The notes: a model not told the origin generated them from the letters alone. A DNA stretch of 64,000 bases from Bacteroidota bacterium (GCA_023391625.1 JAEWAN010000006.1:744001-808000), one strand, 5' to 3'; counted from the stretch's first letter, positions 1 through 7,985 are shown. Translations and numbers: made by a program.

Positions 1-260
1 AACTTAAATTGAGCCAGAATATCTGCATGGGTTGTTCCGTAAGTAGGATCTGTATAACTGCCTAACAGGAATGAGTCTGGCCTTGAATATATTGCATCAA
101 CAAAATGATTTCCGGAAAGTAAGTGAAAGGTGTCGGCTTTGACCTCTATTTTGTCTTCGTCCGGTTGGATACTTTCTCCTACATCAGTTACATCATTTTT
201 ACATGAAGAAACAACTAAAGATATAAGCAAAAGCAGGCTAATCAAATAATATGATCTCAT
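1..260 (-). CDS. DUF4270-family lipoprotein, N-terminal part
   Basis: Partial gene running off the left edge of the window; at least 86 residues are present. The reverse-strand reading opens with ATG and a type II signal peptide: a hydrophobic leucine/isoleucine stretch ending in the lipobox LVVSSC, so Cys20 should be lipidated and the protein anchored in the outer membrane. The mature part continues with an acidic stretch and the segment DSFLLGSYTDPTYGTTHAD, which resembles the conserved start of DUF4270 proteins of Bacteroidota. Function is unknown. It lies 48 bp downstream of the GT5 gene on the same strand and is probably co-transcribed. The pairing of a DUF4270 protein with this GT5 protein beside panC is, from memory, common in Bacteroidales. 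Confidence 0.75.
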   Translation of the reverse strand, partial: MRSYYLISLLLLISLVVSSCKNDVTDVGESIQPDEDKIEVKADTFHLLSGNHFVDAIYSRPDSFLLGSYTDPTYGTTHADILAQFK

Positions 261-308
261 ACAAAAATGAAAATAAAAGATGTTGTATAATAAATAGTTA
301 ATGTATTT

Positions 309-1121
309 TTATATTAAACTATCGTAAAAATCAACATAGGCATCGGCATAAACGTCAGCCGGTTGATAGGATAGGAATTTTTTGTTTTTTTCTTCTGCGT
401 ATTTAATTACTTCTTTATTCACTTCCGGACTGGACTGTATTACTGCATCTGAATAATCAATGGCAAGTTTGGAAAGCGCTACATAATCTACCGGAGCTTT
501 TTTGTGCTCATTTAAATGCTCCTCTTCTACTCCGTCCACCAGTACCATTTGCGGAAATTCTTTCCGGAATGGTTTTTGGAAATCATCATTGAATACAGAG
601 TACACGATTTTGGAGTTATTAAAAAACGGATCGTCACTGTATGCTTTCTTTATGTATAGAGGAGCTAAGGCGCTCATCCAGCCCTGACAATGAATAACAT
701 CTGGTGTCCAGCGCAGTTTTTTTACCGTTTCCAATACTCCCCGTGCGTAAAATATGGCACGTTCGTCATTGTCCTGGTATTCCACACCGTTTTCGTCTGA
801 AATTGTGTTTTTCCGTTGGAAGTAGTCATCGTTGTCAATGAAATACACTTGAAGCCGTGCAGATTGAATTGATGCTACTTTAATAATAAGCGGATGATCA
901 GTATCGTCTATAATAAGATTCATTCCGGATAAACGGATGACCTCGTGTAACTGATTGCGGCGCTCATTGATAGAGCCAAACTTTGGCATAAAAGTACGGG
1001 TTTCACGTCCTCGTTCCTGTACTGCCTGGGGAAGGTATCTCCCCATTGTTGCCATTTCACTCTCTGGTAAATAAGGGTATATTTCCTGTGAAATATACAA
1101 TACTTTTTTTACTTTTTTCAT
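309..1121 (-). CDS. Glycogen/starch synthase-like GT5 N-terminal domain protein
   Basis: A 270-residue protein starting KKVLYISQEIYPYLPESEMA, which matches the N-terminal (ADP-glucose synthase, GT5) Rossmann domain of glycogen synthases. The segment PDVIHCQGWMSALAPLY corresponds to the acceptor-side motif of this fold. The whole C-terminal GT1-like domain, which binds the nucleotide sugar in a true synthase (about 470 residues), is absent, so catalysis as a classic glycogen synthase is doubtful. An in-frame ATG lies 29 codons further upstream, but a good promoter -7 box (TATCTTTG, reverse strand) sits between the two, so I place the start at the inner ATG, preceded by a GA-rich tract. It is divergent from panC and precedes the DUF4270 gene. 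Confidence 0.8.
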   Translation of the reverse strand: MKKVKKVLYISQEIYPYLPESEMATMGRYLPQAVQERGRETRTFMPKFGSINERRNQLHEVIRLSGMNLIIDDTDHPLIIKVASIQSARLQVYFIDNDDYFQRKNTISDENGVEYQDNDERAIFYARGVLETVKKLRWTPDVIHCQGWMSALAPLYIKKAYSDDPFFNNSKIVYSVFNDDFQKPFRKEFPQMVLVDGVEEEHLNEHKKAPVDYVALSKLAIDYSDAVIQSSPEVNKEVIKYAEEKNKKFLSYQPADVYADAYVDFYDSLI

Positions 1122-1164
1122 GCTCTTCTCAATCCCTCTCTGTGAGGGTTTCCGTTTCAATTTG

Positions 1165-1172
1165 CAAAGATA
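1165..1172 (-). promoter_or_regulatory. -7 promoter box of the GT5 gene
   Basis: The reverse strand reads TATCTTTGC, a match to the Bacteroidota sigma-ABfr -7 consensus TAnnTTTG, 43 nt before the chosen ATG. A TTG lies about 22 bp further upstream. It excludes the longer reading frame start at 1208. Confidence 0.6.
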
Positions 1173-1524
1173 TATAAAAAAAACCGGATATGAGCAAGGC
1201 TTTGGCACTCAAATGTTAAGCTGTATTGAGTGTTTTTTTGTACTAAATTTGTCCGTTTAGTTTTTTGCCTTTTGTAAACTGTTGATAAATAGGTAATCCG
1301 CGATGTTTCTTGATAGGTTAAACGGGGAGAGAGCCTTTGTTTTATTTAGGGAAGTTTAACCTCCTCTTATTAAGGATGGTTTGGGTTGTTGTAAGACTTG
1401 TTAGGGTAAAGTCATATTATTTATATTATAAAGAGGGCGTATTTTCTTTTACCGGGAAGTTTTTTGTATTTTTGCAGCCAATTTTTTCTGTTTTACTTAA
1501 ATCAGGATATTTTTAATAAAAACG
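1173..1524. other. Divergent intergenic region upstream of panC
   Basis: About 350 bp without a credible gene. It holds a 9-bp inverted repeat, AGGTTAAAC at 1315-1323 and GTTTAACCT at 1354-1362, 30 nt apart, and two forward TAnnTTTG boxes, TAAATTTG at 1244-1251 and TATTTTTG at 1467-1474. If the distal box is used, panC mRNA would carry a leader of roughly 270 nt that includes the inverted repeat. I do not recognise a known riboswitch. Confidence 0.4.
1467..1474 (+). promoter_or_regulatory. -7 promoter box of panC
   Basis: TATTTTTG followed by C matches TAnnTTTG, 50 bp before the panC ATG. No clear TTTG -33 element is present at 19-21 bp spacing. Confidence 0.45.
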
Positions 1525-2370
1525 ATGAAGGTAATCCATAAAAAGGCTGAGTTACAGCAAGAGATAGAACAAATCAAGGGGCAGGGAAAAACAATAGGTT
1601 TTGTTCCTACCATGGGTGCATTGCATGCAGGGCATTTGGCTCTGGTTAGCCGTTGTGTAAAAGAAAATGATATATGCGTGGTTAGCGTTTTCGTGAATCC
1701 GACGCAATTCAATAATCAGGCCGATTTGGAAAAGTATCCTCGGAATATCGAAAAAGATGCAGAGTTGCTGAGCGGGGTAGGATGTGATATGGTTTTTGTC
1801 CCATCTACGGATGAAATGTATGATGAGAACGAATTGAAGCAACGTTTTGCTTTTGATTTCGGAGGTTTGGACGCCGTGATGGAAGGTAAGTACCGTCCGG
1901 GACATTTTAATGGAGTGGTACAGGTCGTGAGTAAGTTGTTCCGTATGGTAAGGCCGGACAGGGCTTATTTCGGAGAAAAAGATTTTCAGCAGGTGGCTAT
2001 TATACACCGGATGGTGGAAATAATGAATTTCCCGGTGGAGATAGTGGATTGTCCTATCGTTCGTGAAGCTAGCGGTCTTGCTTTGAGCAGCCGTAATGAG
2101 CGTTTGACCGATGAGCAACGTAAAAAAGCGGTAAAAATATCCGAAGTTTTATTTGAAAGTCGTAACTTTGCAAACTCGAAGTCGCCTAAAGAGTTGATTC
2201 AATGGGTGGTGGAAAAGGTAAACAGTGTGGACGGACTGGAAGTGGAGTATTATGAAATCGTGGATGATAAGACTCTTCAGGCTGTTGAAACATGGAACGG
2301 ACATTGCATTGGATGTATTACCGTTTTTTGCGGGGAAGTGCGGTTGATTGATAATATCCGGTATAATTAG
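1525..2370 (+). CDS. panC: Pantothenate synthetase
   Basis: 281 residues, the normal family length. It condenses pantoate and beta-alanine with ATP to give pantothenate in the cytosol. The ATP-binding HIGH-type motif is seen as MGALHAGH (Met30, His34, His37), and the KMSKS-equivalent loop as GLALSSRNERL near residues 184-194. FVNPTQFN and the FGEKDFQQ segment are also typical. It is followed 78 bp later by panD on the same strand, so the last two steps of pantothenate supply are encoded together. panB is not in this window. Confidence 0.97.
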   Translation: MKVIHKKAELQQEIEQIKGQGKTIGFVPTMGALHAGHLALVSRCVKENDICVVSVFVNPTQFNNQADLEKYPRNIEKDAELLSGVGCDMVFVPSTDEMYDENELKQRFAFDFGGLDAVMEGKYRPGHFNGVVQVVSKLFRMVRPDRAYFGEKDFQQVAIIHRMVEIMNFPVEIVDCPIVREASGLALSSRNERLTDEQRKKAVKISEVLFESRNFANSKSPKELIQWVVEKVNSVDGLEVEYYEIVDDKTLQAVETWNGHCIGCITVFCGEVRLIDNIRYN

Positions 2371-2448
2371 TCACTGTATAATAGTCAATAATTCAACTAA
2401 TTTCTTTTTTACTTGTAGCGCATAAGCGGACTGGTAACAATAAAGATT

Positions 2449-2799
2449 ATGTTAATTCATATATTAAAATCAAAAATTCATAGGGTCACTGTAACGGAAG
2501 CCAATTTGAATTACATCGGTAGTATTACCATAGACCAGGATTTGCTGGATGCGGCTAATATCTTGCCAAATGAACGTGTTAGCATTGTGAATAATAACAA
2601 TGGTGAACGTTTTGAAACTTATGTGATAGCAGGGGAACGCGGTTCTGGTGTTGTTTGTCTTAATGGTGCGGCAGCCAGAAAAGTGCAACCGGGAGATATT
2701 ATTATAGTTATTGCTTATGCCATTATGGATGCGGAAGAAGCAAAAACTTTTCAGCCTACCGTTGTTTTTCCTGATACTGCCACCAATAAACTTGTTTAA
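2449..2799 (+). CDS. panD: Aspartate 1-decarboxylase precursor
   Basis: 116 residues. It makes beta-alanine from aspartate for PanC, using a pyruvoyl cofactor produced by self-cleavage. The cleavage site is clear: Gly24-Ser25 in YIGSITID, so Ser25 becomes the pyruvoyl group. ERVSIVNNNNGERFETYVI and the GAAARKVQPGD segment are hallmark parts of the double-psi barrel, including Thr/Tyr active-site positions. Length and start agree with the family. It lies directly after panC and is separated from hisH by a hairpin followed by a T-tract, suggesting that the transcription unit ends here. Confidence 0.97.
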   Translation: MLIHILKSKIHRVTVTEANLNYIGSITIDQDLLDAANILPNERVSIVNNNNGERFETYVIAGERGSGVVCLNGAAARKVQPGDIIIVIAYAIMDAEEAKTFQPTVVFPDTATNKLV

Positions 2800-2801
2800 T
2801 T

Positions 2802-2842
2802 CTGTCGTTGCTCTTTTTGTACAACGATAGTTTTTATTTTTT
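2802..2842 (+). terminator. Terminator between panD and hisH
   Basis: CTGTCGTTG and CAACGATAG form a 9-bp stem with one G-T pair around an 11-nt loop, followed by TTTTTATTTTTT. The T-tract runs straight into the hisH ATG, so the hairpin could also act as an attenuator for hisH. Confidence 0.55.
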
Positions 2843-3430
2843 ATGAAGATTGCTGTTATAAAATATAATGCGGGGAATATCCGTTCTGTGTTATTTGCTT
2901 TAGAACGTATTGGCGTAGAGGCTGTTGTGACGGATAATCATGATGAGATACGCTCTGCTGATAAAGTTATTTTTCCCGGGGTAGGAGAGGCATCTTCTGC
3001 CATGCGCTACTTGAAGGAACGCGGACTGGATAAGCTGATTGTTTCGTTGAAGCAGCCAGTATTGGGTATCTGCTTGGGTATGCAGCTTATGTGTCGGCAT
3101 TCAGAGGAAAATGATACGGACTGTTTGGGTATTTTTGATCAGGATGTGAAACTTTTTCCTTCGACAGATGGTTATAAAATACCTCAAATCGGCTGGAATA
3201 ATATCAAAGATTTAAAATCCGGAATTTTTAGGGGGATACCGGAAAATTCATACATGTATTTTGTACATGGTTACTATGTGGGTGTAGGCGAAAATACAGC
3301 TGCGCAGACCAATTACATTTTTGATTATAGTTCCGCTTTAAATAAAGATAATTTTTATGCCGTTCAGTTTCATCCTGAAAAATCAGGTGAGACAGGACAA
3401 AAAATATTAAAGAATTTTATCCAGCTGTAA
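2843..3430 (+). CDS. hisH: Imidazole glycerol phosphate synthase, glutaminase subunit HisH
   Basis: 195 residues, the expected size. HisH hydrolyses glutamine and passes ammonia to HisF in step 5 of histidine synthesis. The triad is visible: Cys77 in GICLGMQ, His177 and Glu179 in FHPEKS; the oxyanion-loop region is present as FPGVGEASSAM. What is odd is the setting: it sits between panD and tgt, with no hisA, hisF or hisI beside it, whereas hisH is usually inside a his operon. It may be a detached histidine gene or a paralogue serving another HisF-like partner. The start follows a T-rich tract with no Shine-Dalgarno sequence, which is usual in Bacteroidota. Confidence 0.88.
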   Translation: MKIAVIKYNAGNIRSVLFALERIGVEAVVTDNHDEIRSADKVIFPGVGEASSAMRYLKERGLDKLIVSLKQPVLGICLGMQLMCRHSEENDTDCLGIFDQDVKLFPSTDGYKIPQIGWNNIKDLKSGIFRGIPENSYMYFVHGYYVGVGENTAAQTNYIFDYSSALNKDNFYAVQFHPEKSGETGQKILKNFIQL

Positions 3431-3470
3431 GCTGTGAAAATTCTCTTCTTTTAAAACTACATCACGATTC

Positions 3471-4601
3471 ATGACTTTTGACATACAGCACAATGATTCC
3501 AACTCCCAGGCAAGAGCCGGAATAATCACTACGGATCACGGCCCTATAGAAACCCCTATTTTTATGCCGGTTGGTACGGTAGCTTCTGTCAAAGCAGTTC
3601 ATTTTCACGAGTTAAAAGAGGATATAAAAGCCCAGATTATATTGGGCAATACCTATCATTTGTATTTACGTCCGGGCATTGATACTTTGGAACGTGCCGG
3701 AGGATTGCATAAATTTAATGGTTGGGATAGGCCTATATTGACTGATAGCGGGGGATTTCAGGTATTTTCTTTAACGGAAAACCGAAAATTGAAGGAAGAG
3801 GGTGCGGTATTTCGTTCGCATATTGACGGAAGCAAACATCTCTTTACGCCGGAAAAGGTTGTTGATATACAGCGTTCCATCGGAGCGGATATTATGATGG
3901 CTTTTGATGAATGTACTCCGGGAGATGCAGATTATCAGTATGCCAAAAAATCAATGGAACTGACTCATCGTTGGCTTGTACGGGGAATAAAACATTTTCG
4001 GGAAACAGAACCGAAGTACGGTTATTCCCAGACTTTTTTCCCGATTGTACAAGGTTGTGTTTATCCTGATCTGCGCAGGGAAGCGGCTAAGTTTATAGCC
4101 GATCAGGGAGCCGAAGGAAATGCGATAGGGGGATTGGCGGTAGGTGAACCTACAGAGAAGATGTATGAGATGATAGAAGTGGTTAATGATATACTTCCTA
4201 AAGATAAACCACGTTATTTAATGGGGGTGGGAACTCCTCAGAATATCCTGGAAGCTATTGAGCGCGGGGTTGATATGTTTGATTGCGTTATGCCTACCCG
4301 TAATGGACGTAACGGCATGCTGTTTACTTCCCAGGGTGTTATGAACATGCGTAATGAAAAATGGAAAAATGATTTCTCCCCGTTAGATGAATACGGGACA
4401 TCTTATGTGGATCATACTTATTCAAAAGCTTATTTACGTCATTTGTTTATCAGTAAAGAGCTGCTGGCTATGCAAATAGCTTCTATACATAACCTGGCCT
4501 TTTACCTTTGGCTGGTCGGTGAGGCAAGGAAGCATATTTTTGCCGGTGATTTTACTTCCTGGAAAAAGGAAATGGTAGAACGGTTGGGGCGAAGATTGTA
4601 A
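3471..4601 (+). CDS. tgt: tRNA-guanine transglycosylase lacking the zinc-site cysteines
   Basis: 376 residues, normal length. It exchanges G34 of GUN-anticodon tRNAs for a queuine precursor. Catalytic parts are intact: DSGGFQVFSL (Asp92) and GVDMFDCVMPTRNGRNG (Asp268/Asp271 region), plus the GGLAVGEP substrate loop. In the classic enzyme a C-x-C-x-x-C motif and a later His bind structural zinc. Here the aligned segment DEYGTSYVDHTYSKAY has Gly309, Ser311 and Asp314 in place of the three Cys, while the His (His340 in SIHNLAFY) remains. The fold around it is well conserved, so this looks like a stable variant rather than decay. Whether it is shared by the whole order I cannot test here. Confidence 0.95.
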   Translation: MTFDIQHNDSNSQARAGIITTDHGPIETPIFMPVGTVASVKAVHFHELKEDIKAQIILGNTYHLYLRPGIDTLERAGGLHKFNGWDRPILTDSGGFQVFSLTENRKLKEEGAVFRSHIDGSKHLFTPEKVVDIQRSIGADIMMAFDECTPGDADYQYAKKSMELTHRWLVRGIKHFRETEPKYGYSQTFFPIVQGCVYPDLRREAAKFIADQGAEGNAIGGLAVGEPTEKMYEMIEVVNDILPKDKPRYLMGVGTPQNILEAIERGVDMFDCVMPTRNGRNGMLFTSQGVMNMRNEKWKNDFSPLDEYGTSYVDHTYSKAYLRHLFISKELLAMQIASIHNLAFYLWLVGEARKHIFAGDFTSWKKEMVERLGRRL

Positions 4602-4655
4602 TATTTCTTAACAGATTCTTCCTTATTGGGAATAATTACAGATTTTTGACCTTTC

Positions 4656-4663
4656 TAATTTTG
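4656..4663 (+). promoter_or_regulatory. -7 promoter box before the LptF/LptG-type gene
   Basis: TAATTTTG matches TAnnTTTG 49 bp upstream of the start codon. No good -33 element is seen. Confidence 0.4.
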
Positions 4664-4712
4664 TCGGTCGGGGGATATTCCCGGATTATTTACTACATAT
4701 CTGTGAGTCTTT

Positions 4713-5810
4713 ATGATGAATTTCAGAATACCAGGGTTGAAACGAATTGATATTTATATTATTAAGAAATTCTTAGGTACCTACTTCTTTTCCATGGTAC
4801 TTATTCTTAGTATTGCCGTGGTATTTGACCTGACAGAAAAGCTGGACAAATTTTTTGATAATAATGTACCGCTTCAGGAAATTATTTTTGATTATTACCT
4901 GAACTTCATTCCTTATTACATGAATATGTTCAGTTCGCTGTTTACCTTCATTACAGTAATCTTTTTTACTTCCAAAATGGCGGGAAATTCGGAGATCATT
5001 GCGATTCTGGCCAGTGGGATCAGTTTCCGCCGTATGATGGTTCCCTATTTTGTTTCGGCAGGGGTAATAGCCGTGATTGCTTTTTTTCTGGGAGGGTATG
5101 TGATTCCTAACTCTACGAAAAAGATGTTGGAGTTTGAGAATAAGTATATTAGTAAGTTTACTACGGAGAATGCCCGGAATGTACAGATGGAAGTGGAACC
5201 CGGAGTTATTTTGTATGTGGAACGTTATGAGATACGGAGCAATAAAGGATATCGTTTTTCATTGGAAAAGTTTGACGGGAAACATCTTGTTTCAAGGCTG
5301 ACTGCTGAAACCATATCATGGGATTCGCTTTATAACTGGAAAATAAATAATTACGTTCAGCGGGATTTCGACGGTCTTCGTGAAACCCTGACAAGGGGTG
5401 AAAGGATGGATACGACGATTATGGTGCTGCCGGAAGAATTTTTTATAACAGCCAAAGAAGCTCCTCAAATGAATATTTCTCAACTGCATACCTATCTGCA
5501 AAAGCAGAAAAAACGCGGGGTTGGTAATATTCAAGTGTTTGAGGATGAATATTATAAGCGTTTTGCCTCGCCATTGGCTGCTTTTATTATGACGTTGATA
5601 GGGGTGTCTTTGTCTTCCCGCAAAGTAAGGGGAGGGATGGGCTTAAATTTGGGTATTGGTCTTGCGTTAAGCGCACTGTATATCTTGTTTTCAACGATGT
5701 CCACCTCCTTTTCCGTCAATGGCAGCATGTCCGCTTTTGCCGCAGTGTGGCTTCCTAACATCGTATTTCTTATTATCGGGCTTTATACCTATACCAAAGC
5801 TCCTAAATAA
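4713..5810 (+). CDS. LptF/LptG-family permease
   Basis: 365 residues, consistent with a YjgP/YjgQ permease of the lipopolysaccharide exporter LptB2FG. One transmembrane helix group lies at residues 20-125 and another near 280-360, flanking a periplasmic domain rich in beta strands (about 130-265). The segment MAGNSEIIAILASGISFRRM is the family signature around the second helix. Bacteroidota carry more than one such permease, so I do not decide between LptF and LptG. Start: two adjacent ATG codons; the second (4716) is equally possible. The gene is convergent with the sugar nucleotidyltransferase, with 7 bp between the stops and no terminator visible. Confidence 0.88.
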   Translation: MMNFRIPGLKRIDIYIIKKFLGTYFFSMVLILSIAVVFDLTEKLDKFFDNNVPLQEIIFDYYLNFIPYYMNMFSSLFTFITVIFFTSKMAGNSEIIAILASGISFRRMMVPYFVSAGVIAVIAFFLGGYVIPNSTKKMLEFENKYISKFTTENARNVQMEVEPGVILYVERYEIRSNKGYRFSLEKFDGKHLVSRLTAETISWDSLYNWKINNYVQRDFDGLRETLTRGERMDTTIMVLPEEFFITAKEAPQMNISQLHTYLQKQKKRGVGNIQVFEDEYYKRFASPLAAFIMTLIGVSLSSRKVRGGMGLNLGIGLALSALYILFSTMSTSFSVNGSMSAFAAVWLPNIVFLIIGLYTYTKAPK

Positions 5811-5817
5811 CGGATTT

Positions 5818-6552
5818 TTATTTCTGAATCGTTTCAAGAAACTCTTCAGCCCGGTCCAGTATATCTATTTTTCCTACATCCAGCATTTGGAACTTGTCAG
5901 GAACATACCCTTTTATTTTTTTATCGGTATTGGATAGGTAAAAACTCATAATAGGGAATTGATTCGGAAACTGTTCCATTAGTGTAAGTACCTCGGGGGA
6001 AAGTATTTGTATACCGGAAAAAGCCAGTTTCTGGAAAGGCTGTATGTTGTGCAAAGATTCGGGGCGTATTTCTCCTGTCATGTAATTGATCCATCCTTCC
6101 ATGTAAAGGTCCTGGTTAAACAGTAAATAACGGGAGGTTTCCCTTGGACTGACCACTAAGCTGGCAAGCATGTCGGACTGGACATGCGATTGATATAGCT
6201 CGGTTAAATTGATGTTGGAAAATATATCGACATTGTGAACAAGAAACGGTTTGCCATCATCAAAAAACCATCCGGCCTTTTTTATGGCTCCTCCTGTATT
6301 TAGCAGCAAATTCCTTTCGTCGGAAATCTCAATGCGTATTCCGAAGTTTTGTTTCTGGTGCAGGAAGTCAATGATGAGATCGGCAAAATGGTGTACGTTT
6401 ACAATGATTTCATCGAACCCTTCTGATTTTAATTTTAAAATTATATGTTCCAGAAGGGGAACGTCTCCTACCGGAATAAGAGCTTTTGGGAGGCTGTCGG
6501 TAAGTGGTTTTAATCTTGTGCCCAGCCCGGCCGCAAATATCATCGCTTTCAT
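5818..6552 (-). CDS. Sugar-1-phosphate nucleotidyltransferase (MurU-like)
   Basis: 244 residues. The N-terminus carries the nucleotidyltransferase signature G-L-G-T-R-L-K-P-L-T followed by LPKALIPVGDVPLLEHII, and the metal-binding region appears as LVHNVDIFSN. Such short enzymes without a left-handed helix tail include MurU (MurNAc-1-P to UDP-MurNAc) and heptose or mannose-1-P transferases. The start lies 8 bp after the stop of the AmgK-like kinase gene, so the two are co-transcribed; this kinase-transferase pairing matches the AmgK/MurU cell-wall recycling route of Pseudomonas. The substrate is inferred from that context, not from the sequence itself. Confidence 0.8.
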   Translation of the reverse strand: MKAMIFAAGLGTRLKPLTDSLPKALIPVGDVPLLEHIILKLKSEGFDEIIVNVHHFADLIIDFLHQKQNFGIRIEISDERNLLLNTGGAIKKAGWFFDDGKPFLVHNVDIFSNINLTELYQSHVQSDMLASLVVSPRETSRYLLFNQDLYMEGWINYMTGEIRPESLHNIQPFQKLAFSGIQILSPEVLTLMEQFPNQFPIMSFYLSNTDKKIKGYVPDKFQMLDVGKIDILDRAEEFLETIQK

Positions 6553-6560
6553 AAATATAA

Positions 6561-7985
6561 TTATAGATTGTTCAGAATTGTTTTAATGCCTTGTTCCCTG
6601 TGAATTAACCGGACTTTTATTCCGAATTTATTATGAATATGTTCTGCGGTTTTTTGTGCGGAATATACGGAACGATGTTGCCCACCTGTGCAGCCGAAGC
6701 TGATCATCAGATTGGTAAAACCGCGTTTCATATAACGGTCCACAGAAACGTCTGCCAGTTCATATACGTTTTCAAGAAAATGCAGTATACCGCCGTCTTT
6801 TTCAAGGAACTGTATGACGGGGCTGTCTAATCCGGTAAGGGATTTATATTCCTCATATTTTCCGGGGTTGTGTATTGCCCTGCAATCAAAGACGAAACCT
6901 CCTCCGTTTCCGGAAGCATCCTCTGGAATTCCTTTCTTGTAGGAGAAGCTGTATACGGTGACTGTAAGATTCTGGTCTTGAATAATATTTTCTGTTTGTT
7001 TTTGTTTTATCATTTGGTTTAAAATCTCAGTTAAATAGGTCAATCCGGTGAATTCTTGTTGTAATATTGTTTTTAAGTTGTTTAGTGCAAATGGAATGCT
7101 TTCCAGAAAATGTGCTTTTCTTTCAAAATAACCACGAAATCCATAAGCTCCCAAAACTTGTAACAAGCGGAATAGTATAAAATAGTTTAGCTTTTTTCTG
7201 AATTGTTTTTCATCTACCGTTATAAACTGTTTTAATGAATGTAGATAAACCTGCAACAGTTCTTCCCGTAGTTCTTCCGGATAGTTGGCTTTGGCTTGCC
7301 ATAAAAAAGAAGCGACATCATAATATACGGGGCCTTTTCTGCCTCCCTGGAAATCAATAAAATATGGTTCGCCGTTTTTTATCATTACATTTCTGCTTTG
7401 AAAGTCACGGTACATAAAAGCCTGGTTTTCGGAATCCAGGAGTATTTTGGAAAAACTGACAAATTCATCTTCCAGCCGGTTCTCCTGAAAATCGGTTCCG
7501 GAAGGTTTTAAAAAGTAATATTTGAAGTAGTTTAAATCCCAGAAAACAGAACGTTCGTTGAATTCCGGTTGTGGGTAACAAATGGAAAAATCCAGACCTT
7601 TAGCCCCGGATAATTGTATTTCCGGTAATTTTTGTATGGTTTTGCATAGCATTTCTTTTTCTTCATGGCTGAAAATTCCTGTTTCCCTGCCTTTTTTTAT
7701 GTAATCGAAAAGCAGGGTATTACCCATGTCTTCCTGCAGATAAAACATTTCATCAGAACTTACTACTAACAATTGGGGAACAGGCAGACCTTGTTTCAGA
7801 AAATGGCGGGACATTTCTATATATGCGTGGTTTTCTTCAATAGATGTTCCTTGAACGCCTATTACTGATAAATGATTGCTTTTTAGCCGATAGTAATGCC
7901 TGTTTGATCCCGAAGCCGATAATTGTTCTACCGAGAGTAATTTTTCCTTTGTAATTTGGGAAAAAAGTCTTGTAAGTTCTTTCAT
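6561..7985 (-). CDS. Aminoglycoside-phosphotransferase-fold sugar kinase fused to RapZ C-terminal domain
   Basis: 474 residues in two parts. Residues about 1-325 form an APH/choline-kinase fold: the Brenner-type catalytic loop is seen as YRDFQSRNVM (about 190-200) and the metal loop as FIDFQGGRKGPVYYDVASF (about 208-226). This resembles AmgK, the anomeric MurNAc/GlcNAc kinase. Residues about 340-474 match the C-terminal domain of RapZ, with SFSYKKGIP, FDCRAIHNP, FGCTGGQHRSVY and IHREQG. In enterobacteria that domain senses glucosamine-6-phosphate. The N-terminal RapZ ATPase domain is absent. The fusion plus the downstream nucleotidyltransferase suggests amino-sugar salvage with built-in sensing; this is inference. 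A -7-like box lies 58 nt upstream. Confidence 0.85.
   Translation of the reverse strand: MKELTRLFSQITKEKLLSVEQLSASGSNRHYYRLKSNHLSVIGVQGTSIEENHAYIEMSRHFLKQGLPVPQLLVVSSDEMFYLQEDMGNTLLFDYIKKGRETGIFSHEEKEMLCKTIQKLPEIQLSGAKGLDFSICYPQPEFNERSVFWDLNYFKYYFLKPSGTDFQENRLEDEFVSFSKILLDSENQAFMYRDFQSRNVMIKNGEPYFIDFQGGRKGPVYYDVASFLWQAKANYPEELREELLQVYLHSLKQFITVDEKQFRKKLNYFILFRLLQVLGAYGFRGYFERKAHFLESIPFALNNLKTILQQEFTGLTYLTEILNQMIKQKQTENIIQDQNLTVTVYSFSYKKGIPEDASGNGGGFVFDCRAIHNPGKYEEYKSLTGLDSPVIQFLEKDGGILHFLENVYELADVSVDRYMKRGFTNLMISFGCTGGQHRSVYSAQKTAEHIHNKFGIKVRLIHREQGIKTILNNL

Noticed and set aside
1552..2118. 188-codon open frame antisense to panC
   Set aside because: Complementary to a gene with clear catalytic motifs; product lacks any recognisable domain.
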